The notes below the pieces were generated by a model. That model searched no databases, was not told where the DNA came from, and saw only the letters and a program-made list of their open reading frames with translations. From Peribacillus alkalitolerans (lineage in GTDB: Bacteria; Bacillota; Bacilli; Bacillales; DSM-1321): a DNA stretch of 64,000 bases. The stretch covers positions 1-64,000 of the forward strand of contig NZ_JAAGVZ010000009.1 of NCBI RefSeq assembly GCF_010882125.1. Direction: 5' to 3'. Every line of letters begins with the position of its first letter. Within the stretch, counting starts at the first letter, position 1. The position numbers were made by a program, and so were the translations under genes. Below, piece after piece: positions 8,906-18,647 of the stretch.

Positions 8906-9946
8906 ATGGACCTGAAAAATGAAAAGGAAACACCTGTTGAAGAGATCATGAAATACTACATGTTAGAAGTTAGATATCATGAAAAAATGGGGAATATCGT
9001 AAAAATTTATACCGATCAAGGCGTATTTGCTTTGAAAAGCATTGACCCTAAAGTAGGCATGGATTTTATCCGAAATGTTCAGAGATTGTATCAAAGAGGC
9101 TATAATCGAATCGTGCCTATATTTATGACTATGGATAATCGATATGGAATTTTGAATAGTGGAAAACTGTTTTATTTGATGCCATGGCTTTTAGATGATA
9201 ATAATAGCGAACGCAATGAAAAGCATAAGCATATGTTTAGGGAACTAGCAAGGATGCATACGTTGACGTCAAAGGAAATCGAGGTCAAAAAAGAGGACCG
9301 AGAAGTGCATTATGAAAAAACACTAGAGCTGTGGAACAAACAAAAGGAATTTCTGGAGGAATTTGTTCAAGCTAGTGAACGTAAATGGTATATGTCTCCT
9401 TTTGAGCTTATGTACTGTTCCTATTATAACGACATTTCACAAGCGCTTAACTTTTCAACCAAAAAGTTAGAAGAATGGTACGAAAAGACGAAAGATAATG
9501 AAAAGCTCCGGACTGTAGTTACGCATGGCAAGGTGTCAATCTCCCATTTTTTATATGATGACAGGGGATATGGGCATTTTATTAATTTTGAGGATTCAAA
9601 AACAGCACCAGCTCATTTCGATTTATTGCCTTTTTTAGTGAGTTCATGCAAGACATATCCCATCCGTCATGATGATGCAATCGATTGGCTATACACGTAT
9701 TTAAAATACTTTTCATTAAAGGAGGATGAGATGCTGTTGTTCTTAAGCTATCTTGCTCATCCAGGAGCCATGATATCTTCAGTGGAACATTATCATGAAA
9801 AACGGAATCAAAAAGCTGAAATCGCTTATTTAAAGAACCTGCAACGCAACTATTGGACTTTGAAAAATGTGGAATATGTCGTGATGAGGATAGACGAGAT
9901 CGAGAAACAGAAAAAAGCTGCAGCCGCTGCGGCAGCCCAGCAATAA
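8906..9946 (+). CDS. ysxE: Spore coat protein YsxE, CotS-family pseudokinase
   Basis: Member of the CotI/CotS/YsxE/YutH coat family, which has an aminoglycoside-phosphotransferase-like fold. The ATG at 8906 is preferred over the GTG at 8900 because GGAGG (8894-8898) then has a 7-base spacing. The protein is 346 residues. The usual HGDxxxxN catalytic motif reads HGKVSISH and the metal-binding DFD is NFED, so the catalytic Asp and Asn are lost. A structural coat role is likely. The C-terminus is an Ala-rich tail (KKAAAAAAAQQ). The spoVID-ysxE order is as in B. subtilis. Confidence 0.88.
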   Translation: MDLKNEKETPVEEIMKYYMLEVRYHEKMGNIVKIYTDQGVFALKSIDPKVGMDFIRNVQRLYQRGYNRIVPIFMTMDNRYGILNSGKLFYLMPWLLDDNNSERNEKHKHMFRELARMHTLTSKEIEVKKEDREVHYEKTLELWNKQKEFLEEFVQASERKWYMSPFELMYCSYYNDISQALNFSTKKLEEWYEKTKDNEKLRTVVTHGKVSISHFLYDDRGYGHFINFEDSKTAPAHFDLLPFLVSSCKTYPIRHDDAIDWLYTYLKYFSLKEDEMLLFLSYLAHPGAMISSVEHYHEKRNQKAEIAYLKNLQRNYWTLKNVEYVVMRIDEIEKQKKAAAAAAAQQ

Positions 9947-10048
9947 GGGGAATATTAATCTTAACGCTATATCTGCTTGACTTGGGTTTCATGATAGGAA
10001 GATGGTTTTTACAAATATGCCTTGGCCAGTTTAAACTAAATTACTAAA

Positions 10049-10249
10049 CTAGATCCAGTCAGAACGAAGGCTAATCGCCAAGAAGATTAATAAACCGAGG
10101 AACAGAATATCAAATGCAGTTGGGAAAAAGAATGTACGGATTCCTTGGAAGATGCAAAAAGGAATTACAAACTGATTGCATAGTGCTCTCAAATTACGTA
10201 GCCAAGGGGGCATGTTATAAGGGTTGTATCGTTTTTTCAAGGTAGCCAC
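10049..10249 (-). CDS. Small conserved-looking membrane protein
   Basis: A 66-residue protein beginning MATLKKRYNPYNMPPWLRNL, with one or two hydrophobic segments (about 26-46 and 45-60). The start is GTG 10249, just after AAAGGCGG on the minus strand; a TTG three codons later is an alternative. Sequence character (basic N-terminus, Pro/Trp-rich, membrane tail) suggests a real small membrane protein. It is on the strand opposite to ysxE and valS. No function can be assigned. Confidence 0.65.
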   Translation of the reverse strand: MATLKKRYNPYNMPPWLRNLRALCNQFVIPFCIFQGIRTFFFPTAFDILFLGLLIFLAISLRSDWI

Positions 10250-10359
10250 CCGCCTTTATAGGTATTTGTATTATCTTATTGTTATTCTGTGGAAAAGGTG
10301 AAAATGACAGAACATTATACTAGTCCGTGTATATACTAATAAAAATTCGGGAAAGATTA

Positions 10360-10388
10360 TTGACGTTAACATCACATTTTTGTACTAT
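10360..10388 (+). promoter_or_regulatory. Sigma-A promoter of the valS T-box transcript
   Basis: TTGACG (10360-10365), a 17-base spacer, then TACTAT (10383-10388). Transcription would start near 10395, just before the T-box leader. Confidence 0.8.
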
Positions 10389-10404
10389 AAACGTAACTCT
10401 ATAA

Positions 10405-10663
10405 AAGTAAAAGCAAGGATTGGGAAAAGTAGGCTTGAATTCTGATTTCAGAGAGAGGAACCGTTAGCTGGGAGGTTTCTTATTCAAGAGCATGCCGAAG
10501 TCACCCATAAGCTGCATTCGTGAACAGATTATTTCAGTAGCGGATGCCGGTGAAAAGCCGTTATTTTCATTAAGCGCCGAATGTATTTTCATTTCATTCG
10601 GAAAAAAGGTGGTACCGCGAACAACTCTCTTCGTCCTTTTCACAAGGAAAGAGAGTTTTTTTA
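10405..10663 (+). ncRNA. T-box riboswitch, valine-specific, controlling valS
   Basis: The leader has the full T-box layout: stem I with the AGAGAG element (about 10450), specifier loop gaa-GTC-acc with valine codon GTC at 10500-10502, the T-box sequence AAAGGTGGTACCGCG (10605-10619) and an overlapping intrinsic terminator. Uncharged tRNA(Val) would pair with GTC and with the T-box bulge, favouring the antiterminator and so raising valS expression. Confidence 0.95.
10623..10663 (+). terminator. Terminator of the valS T-box
   Basis: AACTCTCTT (10623-10631) pairs with AAGAGAGTT (10649-10657), extended by CCTT/AAGG inside, and is followed by a T tract ending at 10662. It competes with the T-box antiterminator. 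Confidence 0.9.
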
Positions 10664-10695
10664 TTCCACGAAAAAGTGTTTTAGGAGGGCTAAAT

Positions 10696-13347
10696 ATGGA
10701 GACAGAACAACAGACTACCTCAATGCCAACTAAATACGACCCGAAAGCCATTGAAAAAGGTCGTTATGAATGGTGGTTAAAAGGAAAATTTTTCGAAGCG
10801 AAAGATGACGAGCAAAAAGAACCTTATACAATCGTAATCCCGCCACCGAACGTAACAGGAAAGCTGCACCTTGGCCACGCTTGGGATACAACGTTACAGG
10901 ATATTTTGACTCGTATGAAAAGAATGCAAAGCTATGATGTTCTTTGGTTACCAGGAATGGACCATGCAGGAATCGCTACTCAAGCGAAGGTTGAAGAGAA
11001 GCTACGTGCTGAAGGCAAAAGCCGTTACGATTTAGGGCGCGAAGCATTCGTTAAAGAAACGTGGAAATGGAAAGAGGAGTATGCAGGCCATATCCGTGAA
11101 CAATGGTCAAAAATTGGTCTAGGACTAGACTACTCACGTGAGCGTTTTACGTTAGATGAAGGCCTTTCCAAAGCGGTTAGGGAAGTTTTCGTTTCACTAT
11201 ACAATAAGGGCTTAATCTATCGTGGGGAGTATATCATCAACTGGGATCCTTCCACGAAAACAGCTCTATCTGATATCGAAGTTATTTATAAGGATGTTCA
11301 AGGCGCATTCTACCACATGAAATATCCATTGGCTGATGGAACAGGACATATTGAGGTTGCAACGACACGTCCTGAAACGATGCTTGGGGATACAGCGGTT
11401 GCAGTTCATCCTGAAGACGAACGCTATAAGCACCTTATTGGCAAAACAGTCATCCTTCCAATAGTTGGTCGTGAGATTCCAATTGTAGGCGATGATTATG
11501 TAGATATGGAATTTGGATCAGGAGCAGTGAAAATCACTCCAGCGCATGATCCGAATGACTTTGAAATTGGTAACCGCCATAATCTAGAACGAGTTCTTGT
11601 CATGCATGAAGATGGAACAATGAACGGAAAAGCTGGAAAATACGAAGGCATGGATCGTTTTGAATGCCGTAAGCAAATCGTGAAAGATCTTCAAGAACAA
11701 GGTGTCTTATTTAAAATTGAAGAGCATATGCATTCAGTTGGACATTCAGAGCGCAGTGGGGCAGTAGTTGAGCCTTACCTATCCACTCAATGGTTCGTAA
11801 AAATGCAACCATTGGCAGATGCTGCGATTGAACTTCAAAAACAAGAAGAAAAAGTTAACTTCGTCCCTGAGCGATTTGAAAAAACGTATTTACACTGGAT
11901 GGAAAATATCCGTGACTGGTGTATTTCCCGTCAATTATGGTGGGGACATCGAATCCCGGCTTGGTATCATAAAGAAACGGGTGAGGTTTATGTAGGGCAC
12001 GATGCTCCTGCTGATGAGGAGAATTGGAAGCAGGATGAAGATGTACTGGATACTTGGTTCAGTTCAGCGTTATGGCCATTCTCCACAATGGGTTGGCCAG
12101 ATGTTGAGTCAGCAGACTTTAAGCGTTATTATCCAACAGGCTGCTTAGTAACTGGATACGATATCATTTTCTTCTGGGTTTCCCGTATGATTTTCCAAGG
12201 CTTAGAGTTTACTGGTCAACGACCATTCGAAGACGTTCTTATTCATGGACTTGTTCGTGACGCGGAAGGTCGCAAAATGAGTAAATCACTAGGCAATGGT
12301 GTTGATCCGATGGATGTTATTGATCAATATGGAGCAGACTCTTTACGTTATTTCTTATCTACTGGAAGCTCTCCAGGCCAAGATTTACGTTTCAGCATGG
12401 AGAAGGTAGAAGCGGTTTGGAACTTCTCTAATAAGATTTGGAACGCTTCTCGTTTTGCATTGATGAACATGAACGGCTTGAAATATGAAGAAATCGATTT
12501 ATCAGGCGAAAAATCAGTTGCTGATAAGTGGATTTTAACTCGATTGAATGAAACAATCGAAAATGTTACTCGACTTGCTGATAAATACGAATTCGGAGAA
12601 GTGGGTCGGATTCTTTATAACTTCATTTGGGATGACTTCTGTGATTGGTACATCGAAATGGCGAAGCTTCCATTATACGGTGAAGCTGAAGCGGCTAAGA
12701 AAACGACTCGTTCTATCTTGGCTTACGTACTCGATAATACTATGAGATTATTACATCCGTTCATGCCATTCATCACTGAAGAAATTTGGCAGAACTTACC
12801 GCACAGTGGAGAATCGATCACAGTTGCAGCTTGGCCAACGGTAAATGCTGAACTATCCGACTCAGAAGCAGCGGAAGAAATGAAGCTATTGGTAGAAATC
12901 ATTCGTACGGTACGTAATATCCGTGCAGAAGTGAACACACCATTAAGTAAAAAAATCAGCCTAATCCTTAAGACAAAGGATGAAAAAATCGCTGAGATGC
13001 TTCAAAAGAACAGTGCTTATATCGAGCGATTCTGTAATCCAGAAGTATTGACGATTGGCACAAAAGTGGAAGAACCAGAGCAAGCAATGACTGCTGTAGT
13101 TACAGGAGTTGAATTGATCCTTCCGCTTCAAGGGTTAATCAATATTGAAGAGGAGCTTAAACGTTTAGAAAAAGAACGTGAAAAGCTTGATAAAGAGGTA
13201 GAGCGTGTTCAGAAAAAATTGGGTAATGAAGGGTTTGTCAGCAAAGCTCCTGCCCAAGTCATTGATGAAGAACGTGCGAAAGAAAAGGATTACGTTGAAA
13301 AACGTGATGCAGTGGCGCGTAGAATAACTGAATTGAAGTCCATGTAA
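10696..13347 (+). CDS. valS: Valyl-tRNA synthetase
   Basis: Charges tRNA(Val). Class I synthetase of 883 residues. It has the HIGH-type signature in [15 protein letters not shown] near residue 45, the editing (CP1) domain with [12 protein letters not shown], the KMSKS loop in [11 protein letters not shown] near 527, a helical anticodon-binding domain and a C-terminal coiled coil rich in Lys/Glu (about 810-880). The start is ATG 10696 behind TTAGGAGGG. The open frame continues upstream into the T-box leader, but that part is regulatory RNA, not protein. Confidence 0.97.
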   Translation: METEQQTTSMPTKYDPKAIEKGRYEWWLKGKFFEAKDDEQKEPYTIVIPPPNVTGKLHLGHAWDTTLQDILTRMKRMQSYDVLWLPGMDHAGIATQAKVEEKLRAEGKSRYDLGREAFVKETWKWKEEYAGHIREQWSKIGLGLDYSRERFTLDEGLSKAVREVFVSLYNKGLIYRGEYIINWDPSTKTALSDIEVIYKDVQGAFYHMKYPLADGTGHIEVATTRPETMLGDTAVAVHPEDERYKHLIGKTVILPIVGREIPIVGDDYVDMEFGSGAVKITPAHDPNDFEIGNRHNLERVLVMHEDGTMNGKAGKYEGMDRFECRKQIVKDLQEQGVLFKIEEHMHSVGHSERSGAVVEPYLSTQWFVKMQPLADAAIELQKQEEKVNFVPERFEKTYLHWMENIRDWCISRQLWWGHRIPAWYHKETGEVYVGHDAPADEENWKQDEDVLDTWFSSALWPFSTMGWPDVESADFKRYYPTGCLVTGYDIIFFWVSRMIFQGLEFTGQRPFEDVLIHGLVRDAEGRKMSKSLGNGVDPMDVIDQYGADSLRYFLSTGSSPGQDLRFSMEKVEAVWNFSNKIWNASRFALMNMNGLKYEEIDLSGEKSVADKWILTRLNETIENVTRLADKYEFGEVGRILYNFIWDDFCDWYIEMAKLPLYGEAEAAKKTTRSILAYVLDNTMRLLHPFMPFITEEIWQNLPHSGESITVAAWPTVNAELSDSEAAEEMKLLVEIIRTVRNIRAEVNTPLSKKISLILKTKDEKIAEMLQKNSAYIERFCNPEVLTIGTKVEEPEQAMTAVVTGVELILPLQGLINIEEELKRLEKEREKLDKEVERVQKKLGNEGFVSKAPAQVIDEERAKEKDYVEKRDAVARRITELKSM

Positions 13348-13353
13348 AAATTA

Positions 13354-13402
13354 GGGTGTGTCAAGGATCGAAATAATAGCGATCTTTGACACATCCTTTT
13401 TC
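13354..13402 (+). terminator. Terminator of valS
   Basis: GGGTGTGTCAAGGATCG (13354-13370) pairs with CGATCTTTGACACATCC (13380-13396) to give a long near-perfect stem, followed by a T-rich run. Confidence 0.85.
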
Positions 13403-13600
13403 TATTCTTTCTATATTTCTCCGATGGAAAACCAATGAGAATTCATATATGATGGGATTCAGAGAAGTCTTTCGATAATAGAACTAATTCAACCATAAAA
13501 CTATTGCAGGAATAACTTAATCAGGGGCGTAGATGAATCAATTGGCATGACTGATAGCTGCGTCCCCTTTAACAGAGCCTAATACAAAAGGGGAAACTAA

Positions 13601-14512
13601 ATGAAAACAGGATGGCTTATTTATAACGGAAATGTTACGCATTCAAAATTTACAGAGCTTGTTGACTGGCTTGTGAAGAGTGGAGAAGAAGCAGACTTAA
13701 AGATAGTAAAAGTGAAGAATAATGAATTGCTTGCGACTTTCGAACATGGACAAGCAGTAATCAAGGGAAAGTATTCGCAGGAACGACCTGATTTTGTGAT
13801 TTTTTGGGATAAAGATATTCATCTTGCACGTCATTTAGAAAAGATGGGGCTAAAACTATTCAACAGTGCGGACGCGATTGAAATTTGCGATGACAAATCT
13901 CTTACTTTCTTAAAACTCGCAAATCATGGCTTGAAAATGCCCAAAACCATACACTCCCCTTTGATGTTTAAAAATCCACCTATTTCTGATGATCATCATT
14001 TCGACCTTATCATTGAAGAGCTTGGCTTGCCTTTAATCATGAAGGAGGATCGAGGATCATTTGGTGCACAGGTTTATATGATTCATTCCAGAGAACAGCT
14101 AACTGAAAAAACTCAGGAACTTAAAAACTTGGGCGTATCTTTTCTTTATCAAGAATATATAGGTTCTAGCCATGGGAGAGATATCAGATTGAATGTTGTC
14201 GGTGATGAAGTAGTAGCTACAATGCACCGAGTTTCCAAAGAGGATTTCCGTGCGAATGTTACAAATGGTGGGAAAATGCAAACATATACCCCTACAAGGG
14301 AGCAATGTGAAATTGCTATAGCTTGTTCACAGATTATTGGGACGGATTTTTGCGGAGTCGATTTATTATTTGGTGAAAATGATGAACCAATCGTGTGTGA
14401 GGTCAACTCTAATGCGCATTTTAAAAATATTTATGACTGTACTGGAATAGATGTTTCTAAATATATGATTACCTATATTCTTCAACAACTCGAGGAGAAG
14501 CTTCCATGTTAA
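13601..14512 (+). CDS. RimK-like ATP-grasp ligase, first of a tandem pair
   Basis: A 303-residue protein with an N-terminal pre-ATP-grasp domain (1-95) and an ATP-grasp domain. Visible motifs are PLIMKEDRGSFGAQV (nucleotide loop, about 148-162), RDIRLNVVGDEVVATMHR (about 193-210), FRANVTNGG, and the metal-binding FCGVDLLFGE...VCEVNSNAHFKN near the C-terminus with the expected Glu and Asn. Family members join a carboxylate to an amine, often adding glutamate, but the substrate here is unknown. It overlaps the next gene by 7 bases. AAGGGG precedes the ATG. Confidence 0.85.
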   Translation: MKTGWLIYNGNVTHSKFTELVDWLVKSGEEADLKIVKVKNNELLATFEHGQAVIKGKYSQERPDFVIFWDKDIHLARHLEKMGLKLFNSADAIEICDDKSLTFLKLANHGLKMPKTIHSPLMFKNPPISDDHHFDLIIEELGLPLIMKEDRGSFGAQVYMIHSREQLTEKTQELKNLGVSFLYQEYIGSSHGRDIRLNVVGDEVVATMHRVSKEDFRANVTNGGKMQTYTPTREQCEIAIACSQIIGTDFCGVDLLFGENDEPIVCEVNSNAHFKNIYDCTGIDVSKYMITYILQQLEEKLPC

Positions 14513-15387
14513 ACGGATGGATTGTATATAACCAAGTTGATGCGGATAAAAACTACTTATTCATCGAAGGATTTATCGAACAAGCGGCTGCTATGGATAT
14601 CCGATTGCTTTTCAAAAGAAAAGAAGATTTCTCGATTGGGTATTGGGATGGGACCCTTCAAATGTTCTATGAAGGAAATGAGGTATCCCACCCTGATTTC
14701 GTGATTTCGAGGAACTTGGATGAAACCTTCCGGACTCAGCTTGAATTGATGGGTATCAGGGTGTTCAACTCTGCAACCATTGGCAGAATCGCAAACAATA
14801 AGGCTAGAACGCATCAATTGCTAGCAGGCCACGGGATCCCTATGACGGATACGCTTTTTATTAGGAAGGAAGAATGGAACCCGGATATTTTACCTTTTTC
14901 CTATCCCCTAATTGTAAAAGATGCTAATGGACGTTCAGGTACAAGTGTCTTTAAAGTGGATAATGATACGGAATTGAAAGAGTCTTTGAAAGCGTTACAA
15001 GGAGAAATTTTGATTCAGAGACCTGCATTGGAAGGGAAAGATGTTAGGGTTTTTGTAGTGGGTAAGGACATTGTCTGTGCGATACTTCGTCAGTCCGATT
15101 TAGATTTTAGAGCCAATATTTCTCTAGGTGGAAGCTCTTCTGTTTATACCCTAAACGAAAGTGAACAAGAACTCGTTCATAAAATCTTGAACATTTTGGA
15201 CCTTGATTATGCTGGGATTGACTTTATTTTTGACCATAAGGGTCGTTTCCTCCTTAATGAAATTGAGGATGTAGTAGGGAGCAGAAGCTTATTCGCAAAT
15301 ACTTCGATCAACATTTATGAAATTTATTTGAATCATATCTTAAAAACAATCAATTTAGCAAATAACCAATATCATCGGTTCAATTAA
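14506..15387 (+). CDS. RimK-like ATP-grasp protein, second of a tandem pair
   Basis: A 293-residue paralogue of the upstream protein, with the same architecture: FVISRNLD in the pre-domain, nucleotide loop PLIVKDANGRSGTSVFKV, KDVRVFVVGKDIVCAILRQ, then DFRANISLGG. The final metal motif reads GIDFIFDHKGRFLLNEIEDV, so the usual E-x-N (CEVNSN in the first copy) is altered. Its ATP/Mg site may therefore be changed or inactive. Start and upstream stop overlap, and folC starts 15 bases later, so the three genes look like one operon. Confidence 0.82.
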   Translation: MLNGWIVYNQVDADKNYLFIEGFIEQAAAMDIRLLFKRKEDFSIGYWDGTLQMFYEGNEVSHPDFVISRNLDETFRTQLELMGIRVFNSATIGRIANNKARTHQLLAGHGIPMTDTLFIRKEEWNPDILPFSYPLIVKDANGRSGTSVFKVDNDTELKESLKALQGEILIQRPALEGKDVRVFVVGKDIVCAILRQSDLDFRANISLGGSSSVYTLNESEQELVHKILNILDLDYAGIDFIFDHKGRFLLNEIEDVVGSRSLFANTSINIYEIYLNHILKTINLANNQYHRFN

Positions 15388-15402
15388 ATAGGAGGTGAGG
15401 AT

Positions 15403-16701
15403 ATGCTGACATATGAACAGGCAACAGCTTGGATAAAAAATAAGTCACCAAGAGGCATAGACCTAGGACTACAACGGGTGGAATGGCTACTTCAAGAACT
15501 TGGGAACCCAGAAAGACTAGCTTCCTTTGTCCATATTGGGGGAACGAACGGCAAAGGCTCCACGCTTACATTTCTCCAAAAAATTTTAATAGAGTCAAAC
15601 ACATGTGTTGGAAGCTTTACATCACCCAGCTTAACGAATTATAACGAGCACATTGGTGTGAATGGCATTCCTATTTCCAATGAAGATTTCACCGATCTAG
15701 TCAGCATCATCCAACCAGTTTCTGATCGAATGGAACAAGAAACAGGATGGCCACCTGCTACAGAGTTCGAGATCATTACCGTGATGATGTTTTATTACTT
15801 TGGTATGGTCAAAGAGGTAGATCTTGTACTAGTGGAAGTCGGTCTTGGTGGTCGTATGGATTCTACGAATGTATTAAATCCTCTCATATCGATCATAACG
15901 AATGTGGGACTTGATCATACGAATATTCTAGGAGGGACCGTAGAAGAAATAGCCAAAGAAAAGGCGGGCATCATAAAGGATGATTCGTATTTAATTATCG
16001 GTTCTAAGCGGCAAGAGGTAATAGAGATCCTAATGGCTGAAGCGGAAAAAAGGAAAAGCCAGATTCTTGCCTTGAACCAGGATTTTTCTGTTGAGAAACA
16101 ATCCAATGGTTTTTCTTATTCTTTTAAGGAAGAAAGTATTAAAGTTTTGTCGGTTTCCATGGTAGGGAGTCATCAACTGGAAAATGCGGCTTTGGCCATC
16201 ACTGCTTCATTGATTCTTCGTGATCGGTTTGATTTTCCCATATCCGAGAATTCAATAAGAACTGGAATTCAGAAGGCAAAATGGAAAGGAAGATTTGAAG
16301 TCCTTTCAGACGAGCCTTGTATAATCATAGATGGGGCTCATAATGAGGATGGCATGAACTCATTGGTCGACACATTGAAACAACAATATCCTAATGAAAA
16401 GTTTATATTTCTTGCAGCAGCATTACAGGATAAAGATTATTCAAAAATGTTAAGCATCATGAATACTATATCTGACCAATTTATCTTTACACAATTCGTA
16501 AATGGTCGCGTCCTATCAGCAGAATCATTGTCACAAGCTAGTAAAGCGGAAAACAAACTCATCATTGAAGATTGGAAAGAAGCCCTTCAATACGGAATCC
16601 AAAATGCAAGGAATGGAAATATTCTAGTCATTACAGGGTCTCTCTACTTTTTAAGCCAAGTACGACCAATCATACTAAATAGCCTTGAAATACAAGAATA
16701 A
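15403..16701 (+). CDS. folC: Folylpolyglutamate synthase / dihydrofolate synthase
   Basis: Adds glutamates to folates (and, in bifunctional enzymes, to dihydropteroate). Of Mur-ligase fold, with the P-loop HIGGTNGKGSTLTFL (about 44-58), the VEVGLGGRMDSTNV motif near 145, LDHTNILGGT and the C-terminal IIDGAHNEDG. 432 residues is the normal length. Ribosome site TAGGAGGTGAGG. In B. subtilis folC also follows valS and precedes the comC region. Confidence 0.96.
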   Translation: MLTYEQATAWIKNKSPRGIDLGLQRVEWLLQELGNPERLASFVHIGGTNGKGSTLTFLQKILIESNTCVGSFTSPSLTNYNEHIGVNGIPISNEDFTDLVSIIQPVSDRMEQETGWPPATEFEIITVMMFYYFGMVKEVDLVLVEVGLGGRMDSTNVLNPLISIITNVGLDHTNILGGTVEEIAKEKAGIIKDDSYLIIGSKRQEVIEILMAEAEKRKSQILALNQDFSVEKQSNGFSYSFKEESIKVLSVSMVGSHQLENAALAITASLILRDRFDFPISENSIRTGIQKAKWKGRFEVLSDEPCIIIDGAHNEDGMNSLVDTLKQQYPNEKFIFLAAALQDKDYSKMLSIMNTISDQFIFTQFVNGRVLSAESLSQASKAENKLIIEDWKEALQYGIQNARNGNILVITGSLYFLSQVRPIILNSLEIQE

Positions 16702-16817
16702 TTTTAAAAATCAGGAAATATTTTCTATGGAATTAACTGAAATATATGACAAAAGAAGGATTTATTGATAATATTTGTATAGTGTAAATTGTGAAATGTA
16801 GGAAGGAGGGTGGGAAT

Positions 16818-18530
16818 ATGCAGGTTAGTAAACTAGCAAAAATTATTATTTGGGTACTTTGGATAGTAATTGTACCAGCAGGCATCTGGCTTGCACACTT
16901 GTATTTCCCACCACAAATAGCTGGAGATCACTGGATTATCGTCAAATTTTCTATACTGATGTGCTTGCTGTCGTTCTTTCCTCTTGTCATAAATCAAACG
17001 CCGATTTTTACTGGACACGCGGTTTCGTTGACGGTATTTCTTTTATATGGGATATCTACAGAGATGATACTTATGCAAATCGCTATAGTAGTGTTAATGC
17101 TTAAACTGAAGGTCACAAGACAGGATTTATTTAGAATACCTTTAAACTCTTTGATGTTCTTTGTTGTTTCTTTATCAAGTGGTCTAATATACTATGCACT
17201 TGGTGGAACTCATTTTGCTATTGATATAAATAATAATAACGATTTCTTAAAGATAGCGGCTTATCAGTTCTCTTACTTTGTCATTAACCAGGTGATACTG
17301 ACTACTATAGTAATTTTTTTATATAAAAGAAAACGAAATATTTTTGGGAAAGATTTATTATGGGAAAGTATCAATTCTGTCATCTTATTCCCAATTAGTC
17401 TTGTGTTGTTTACGCTATATCTACAACTAGGATCCATTGCTATTTTATTTGTCGGAATTCCTTTGTTTGGTCTTTCTCTCATATTGCGGCTTTATTATTC
17501 TTCAGAAAAAATTAATCTGCTTCTTCAAAAAGCAAGTGAGGTCGGCCATCAACTTACAGAGCGACTTAATGTTGATGAAGTATTGGATGTATTTATTAAT
17601 CAAATATCAGAGATATTCCAAGTCGATGTCGCTTATATTCTTGATGTAGATCAACAAAAGCAGGAGCTCTATGTATTGCGCTCTATTAATTTTGACCAAG
17701 TAAAATTCAGACCTTTAAAACCATTTGAAGGAATTAGCGGAACGGTCTGGAAATCGGAACAAGCGGTATTATATTCAAAACGTAAAGAGTGGAAGCATCT
17801 TTCACAAGGAGATTTACTCGATTCCATCGAAAGTGTGGTAGCAGTACCGATATTGCGGAATTCGGAGGTTCGAGGGGTGCTATTACTAGGTAGTCGACAA
17901 CAAAGAGCATATGAAACTTCACAGTTGAACATTGTGGATATTTTGTGTTCTTATTTGGCTATTGCTGTAGAGAATGCAAAACACCATCAAATTGCAAAGC
18001 AAAAAAGTGAACGCTGCGCTTTGACAGGTCTTTATAACTTTGGCTATTTTGAGAGTAAACTAACCCAAAACTTCATGAATTTACAAGAAGCCCAAAATAA
18101 AAAAATATCTATCATCCTATTGGATATTGACCATTTTAAGTCGATAAATGACAATTACGGCCATCAAAGCGGGAATGATATCCTTTGCCAAATTGCCAAG
18201 CGTTTAACGGATTATGTCGGTGACCGAGGGTTAGTAGCAAGATATGGCGGAGAAGAGTTCGTCATAATGGTAGAGAATTTCAATGATAACGAAGTGTTTA
18301 AAATGGCTGAGGAAATTCGTAAATTACTTGCTACACGTCCATTTACAGTAACCTCAGATTTAGAGAGAACGAGATCGAAAATTCTCGTAAATATCACTGC
18401 GAGTATTGGGGTGTCAACGGCACCAAACGATGCAGATGATGCGATGTCACTTATGAGACATGCAGATCGTGCGATGTATACGGGTGCGAAAAGAACAGGA
18501 CGTAACAAGGTAGCACAGTATATTAAATAA
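16818..18530 (+). CDS. Membrane diguanylate cyclase (6 TM - GAF - GGDEF)
   Basis: A 570-residue protein: about six transmembrane helices (residues 8-215), a GAF domain (about 235-385) and a GGDEF domain (about 395-568) with LLDIDHFKSINDNYGHQSGN and the intact active-site motif RYGGEEF. It should make c-di-GMP from GTP. The residues where the inhibitory I-site RxxD normally sits (nine to six before GGEEF) read GDRG, so product inhibition is probably lost. No EAL or HD-GYP domain is present. The layout resembles B. subtilis DgcP, with extra membrane helices. Start ATG 16818 follows AAGGAGGG; a start at 16791 would place the ribosome site inside the gene. It lies immediately before the pilus locus. 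Confidence 0.92.
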   Translation: MQVSKLAKIIIWVLWIVIVPAGIWLAHLYFPPQIAGDHWIIVKFSILMCLLSFFPLVINQTPIFTGHAVSLTVFLLYGISTEMILMQIAIVVLMLKLKVTRQDLFRIPLNSLMFFVVSLSSGLIYYALGGTHFAIDINNNNDFLKIAAYQFSYFVINQVILTTIVIFLYKRKRNIFGKDLLWESINSVILFPISLVLFTLYLQLGSIAILFVGIPLFGLSLILRLYYSSEKINLLLQKASEVGHQLTERLNVDEVLDVFINQISEIFQVDVAYILDVDQQKQELYVLRSINFDQVKFRPLKPFEGISGTVWKSEQAVLYSKRKEWKHLSQGDLLDSIESVVAVPILRNSEVRGVLLLGSRQQRAYETSQLNIVDILCSYLAIAVENAKHHQIAKQKSERCALTGLYNFGYFESKLTQNFMNLQEAQNKKISIILLDIDHFKSINDNYGHQSGNDILCQIAKRLTDYVGDRGLVARYGGEEFVIMVENFNDNEVFKMAEEIRKLLATRPFTVTSDLERTRSKILVNITASIGVSTAPNDADDAMSLMRHADRAMYTGAKRTGRNKVAQYIK

Positions 18531-18565
18531 GCAAAAGGCCAATTTACGGTTTTTTGCTTTTTTGT
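18530..18565 (+). terminator. Terminator after the diguanylate cyclase gene
   Basis: AGCAAAAGGCC and GGTTTTTTGCT (18548-18558) form an 11-bp stem with two G-U pairs, loop AATTTAC, followed by TTTTTTG. It separates the cyclase transcript from the pilus genes. Confidence 0.8.
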
Positions 18566-18647
18566 ATTAGTAGACTTTTAGATTGATTGTGTCCAAATCA
18601 AGAATTGCTATCAAATATTCGTTACTTTCGACTTATAATCATATAAA

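Noticed and set aside
10492-10695. 68-codon N-terminal extension of valS
   Set aside because: It runs through the T-box specifier, T-box sequence and terminator. The ribosome site and family alignment support ATG 10696.
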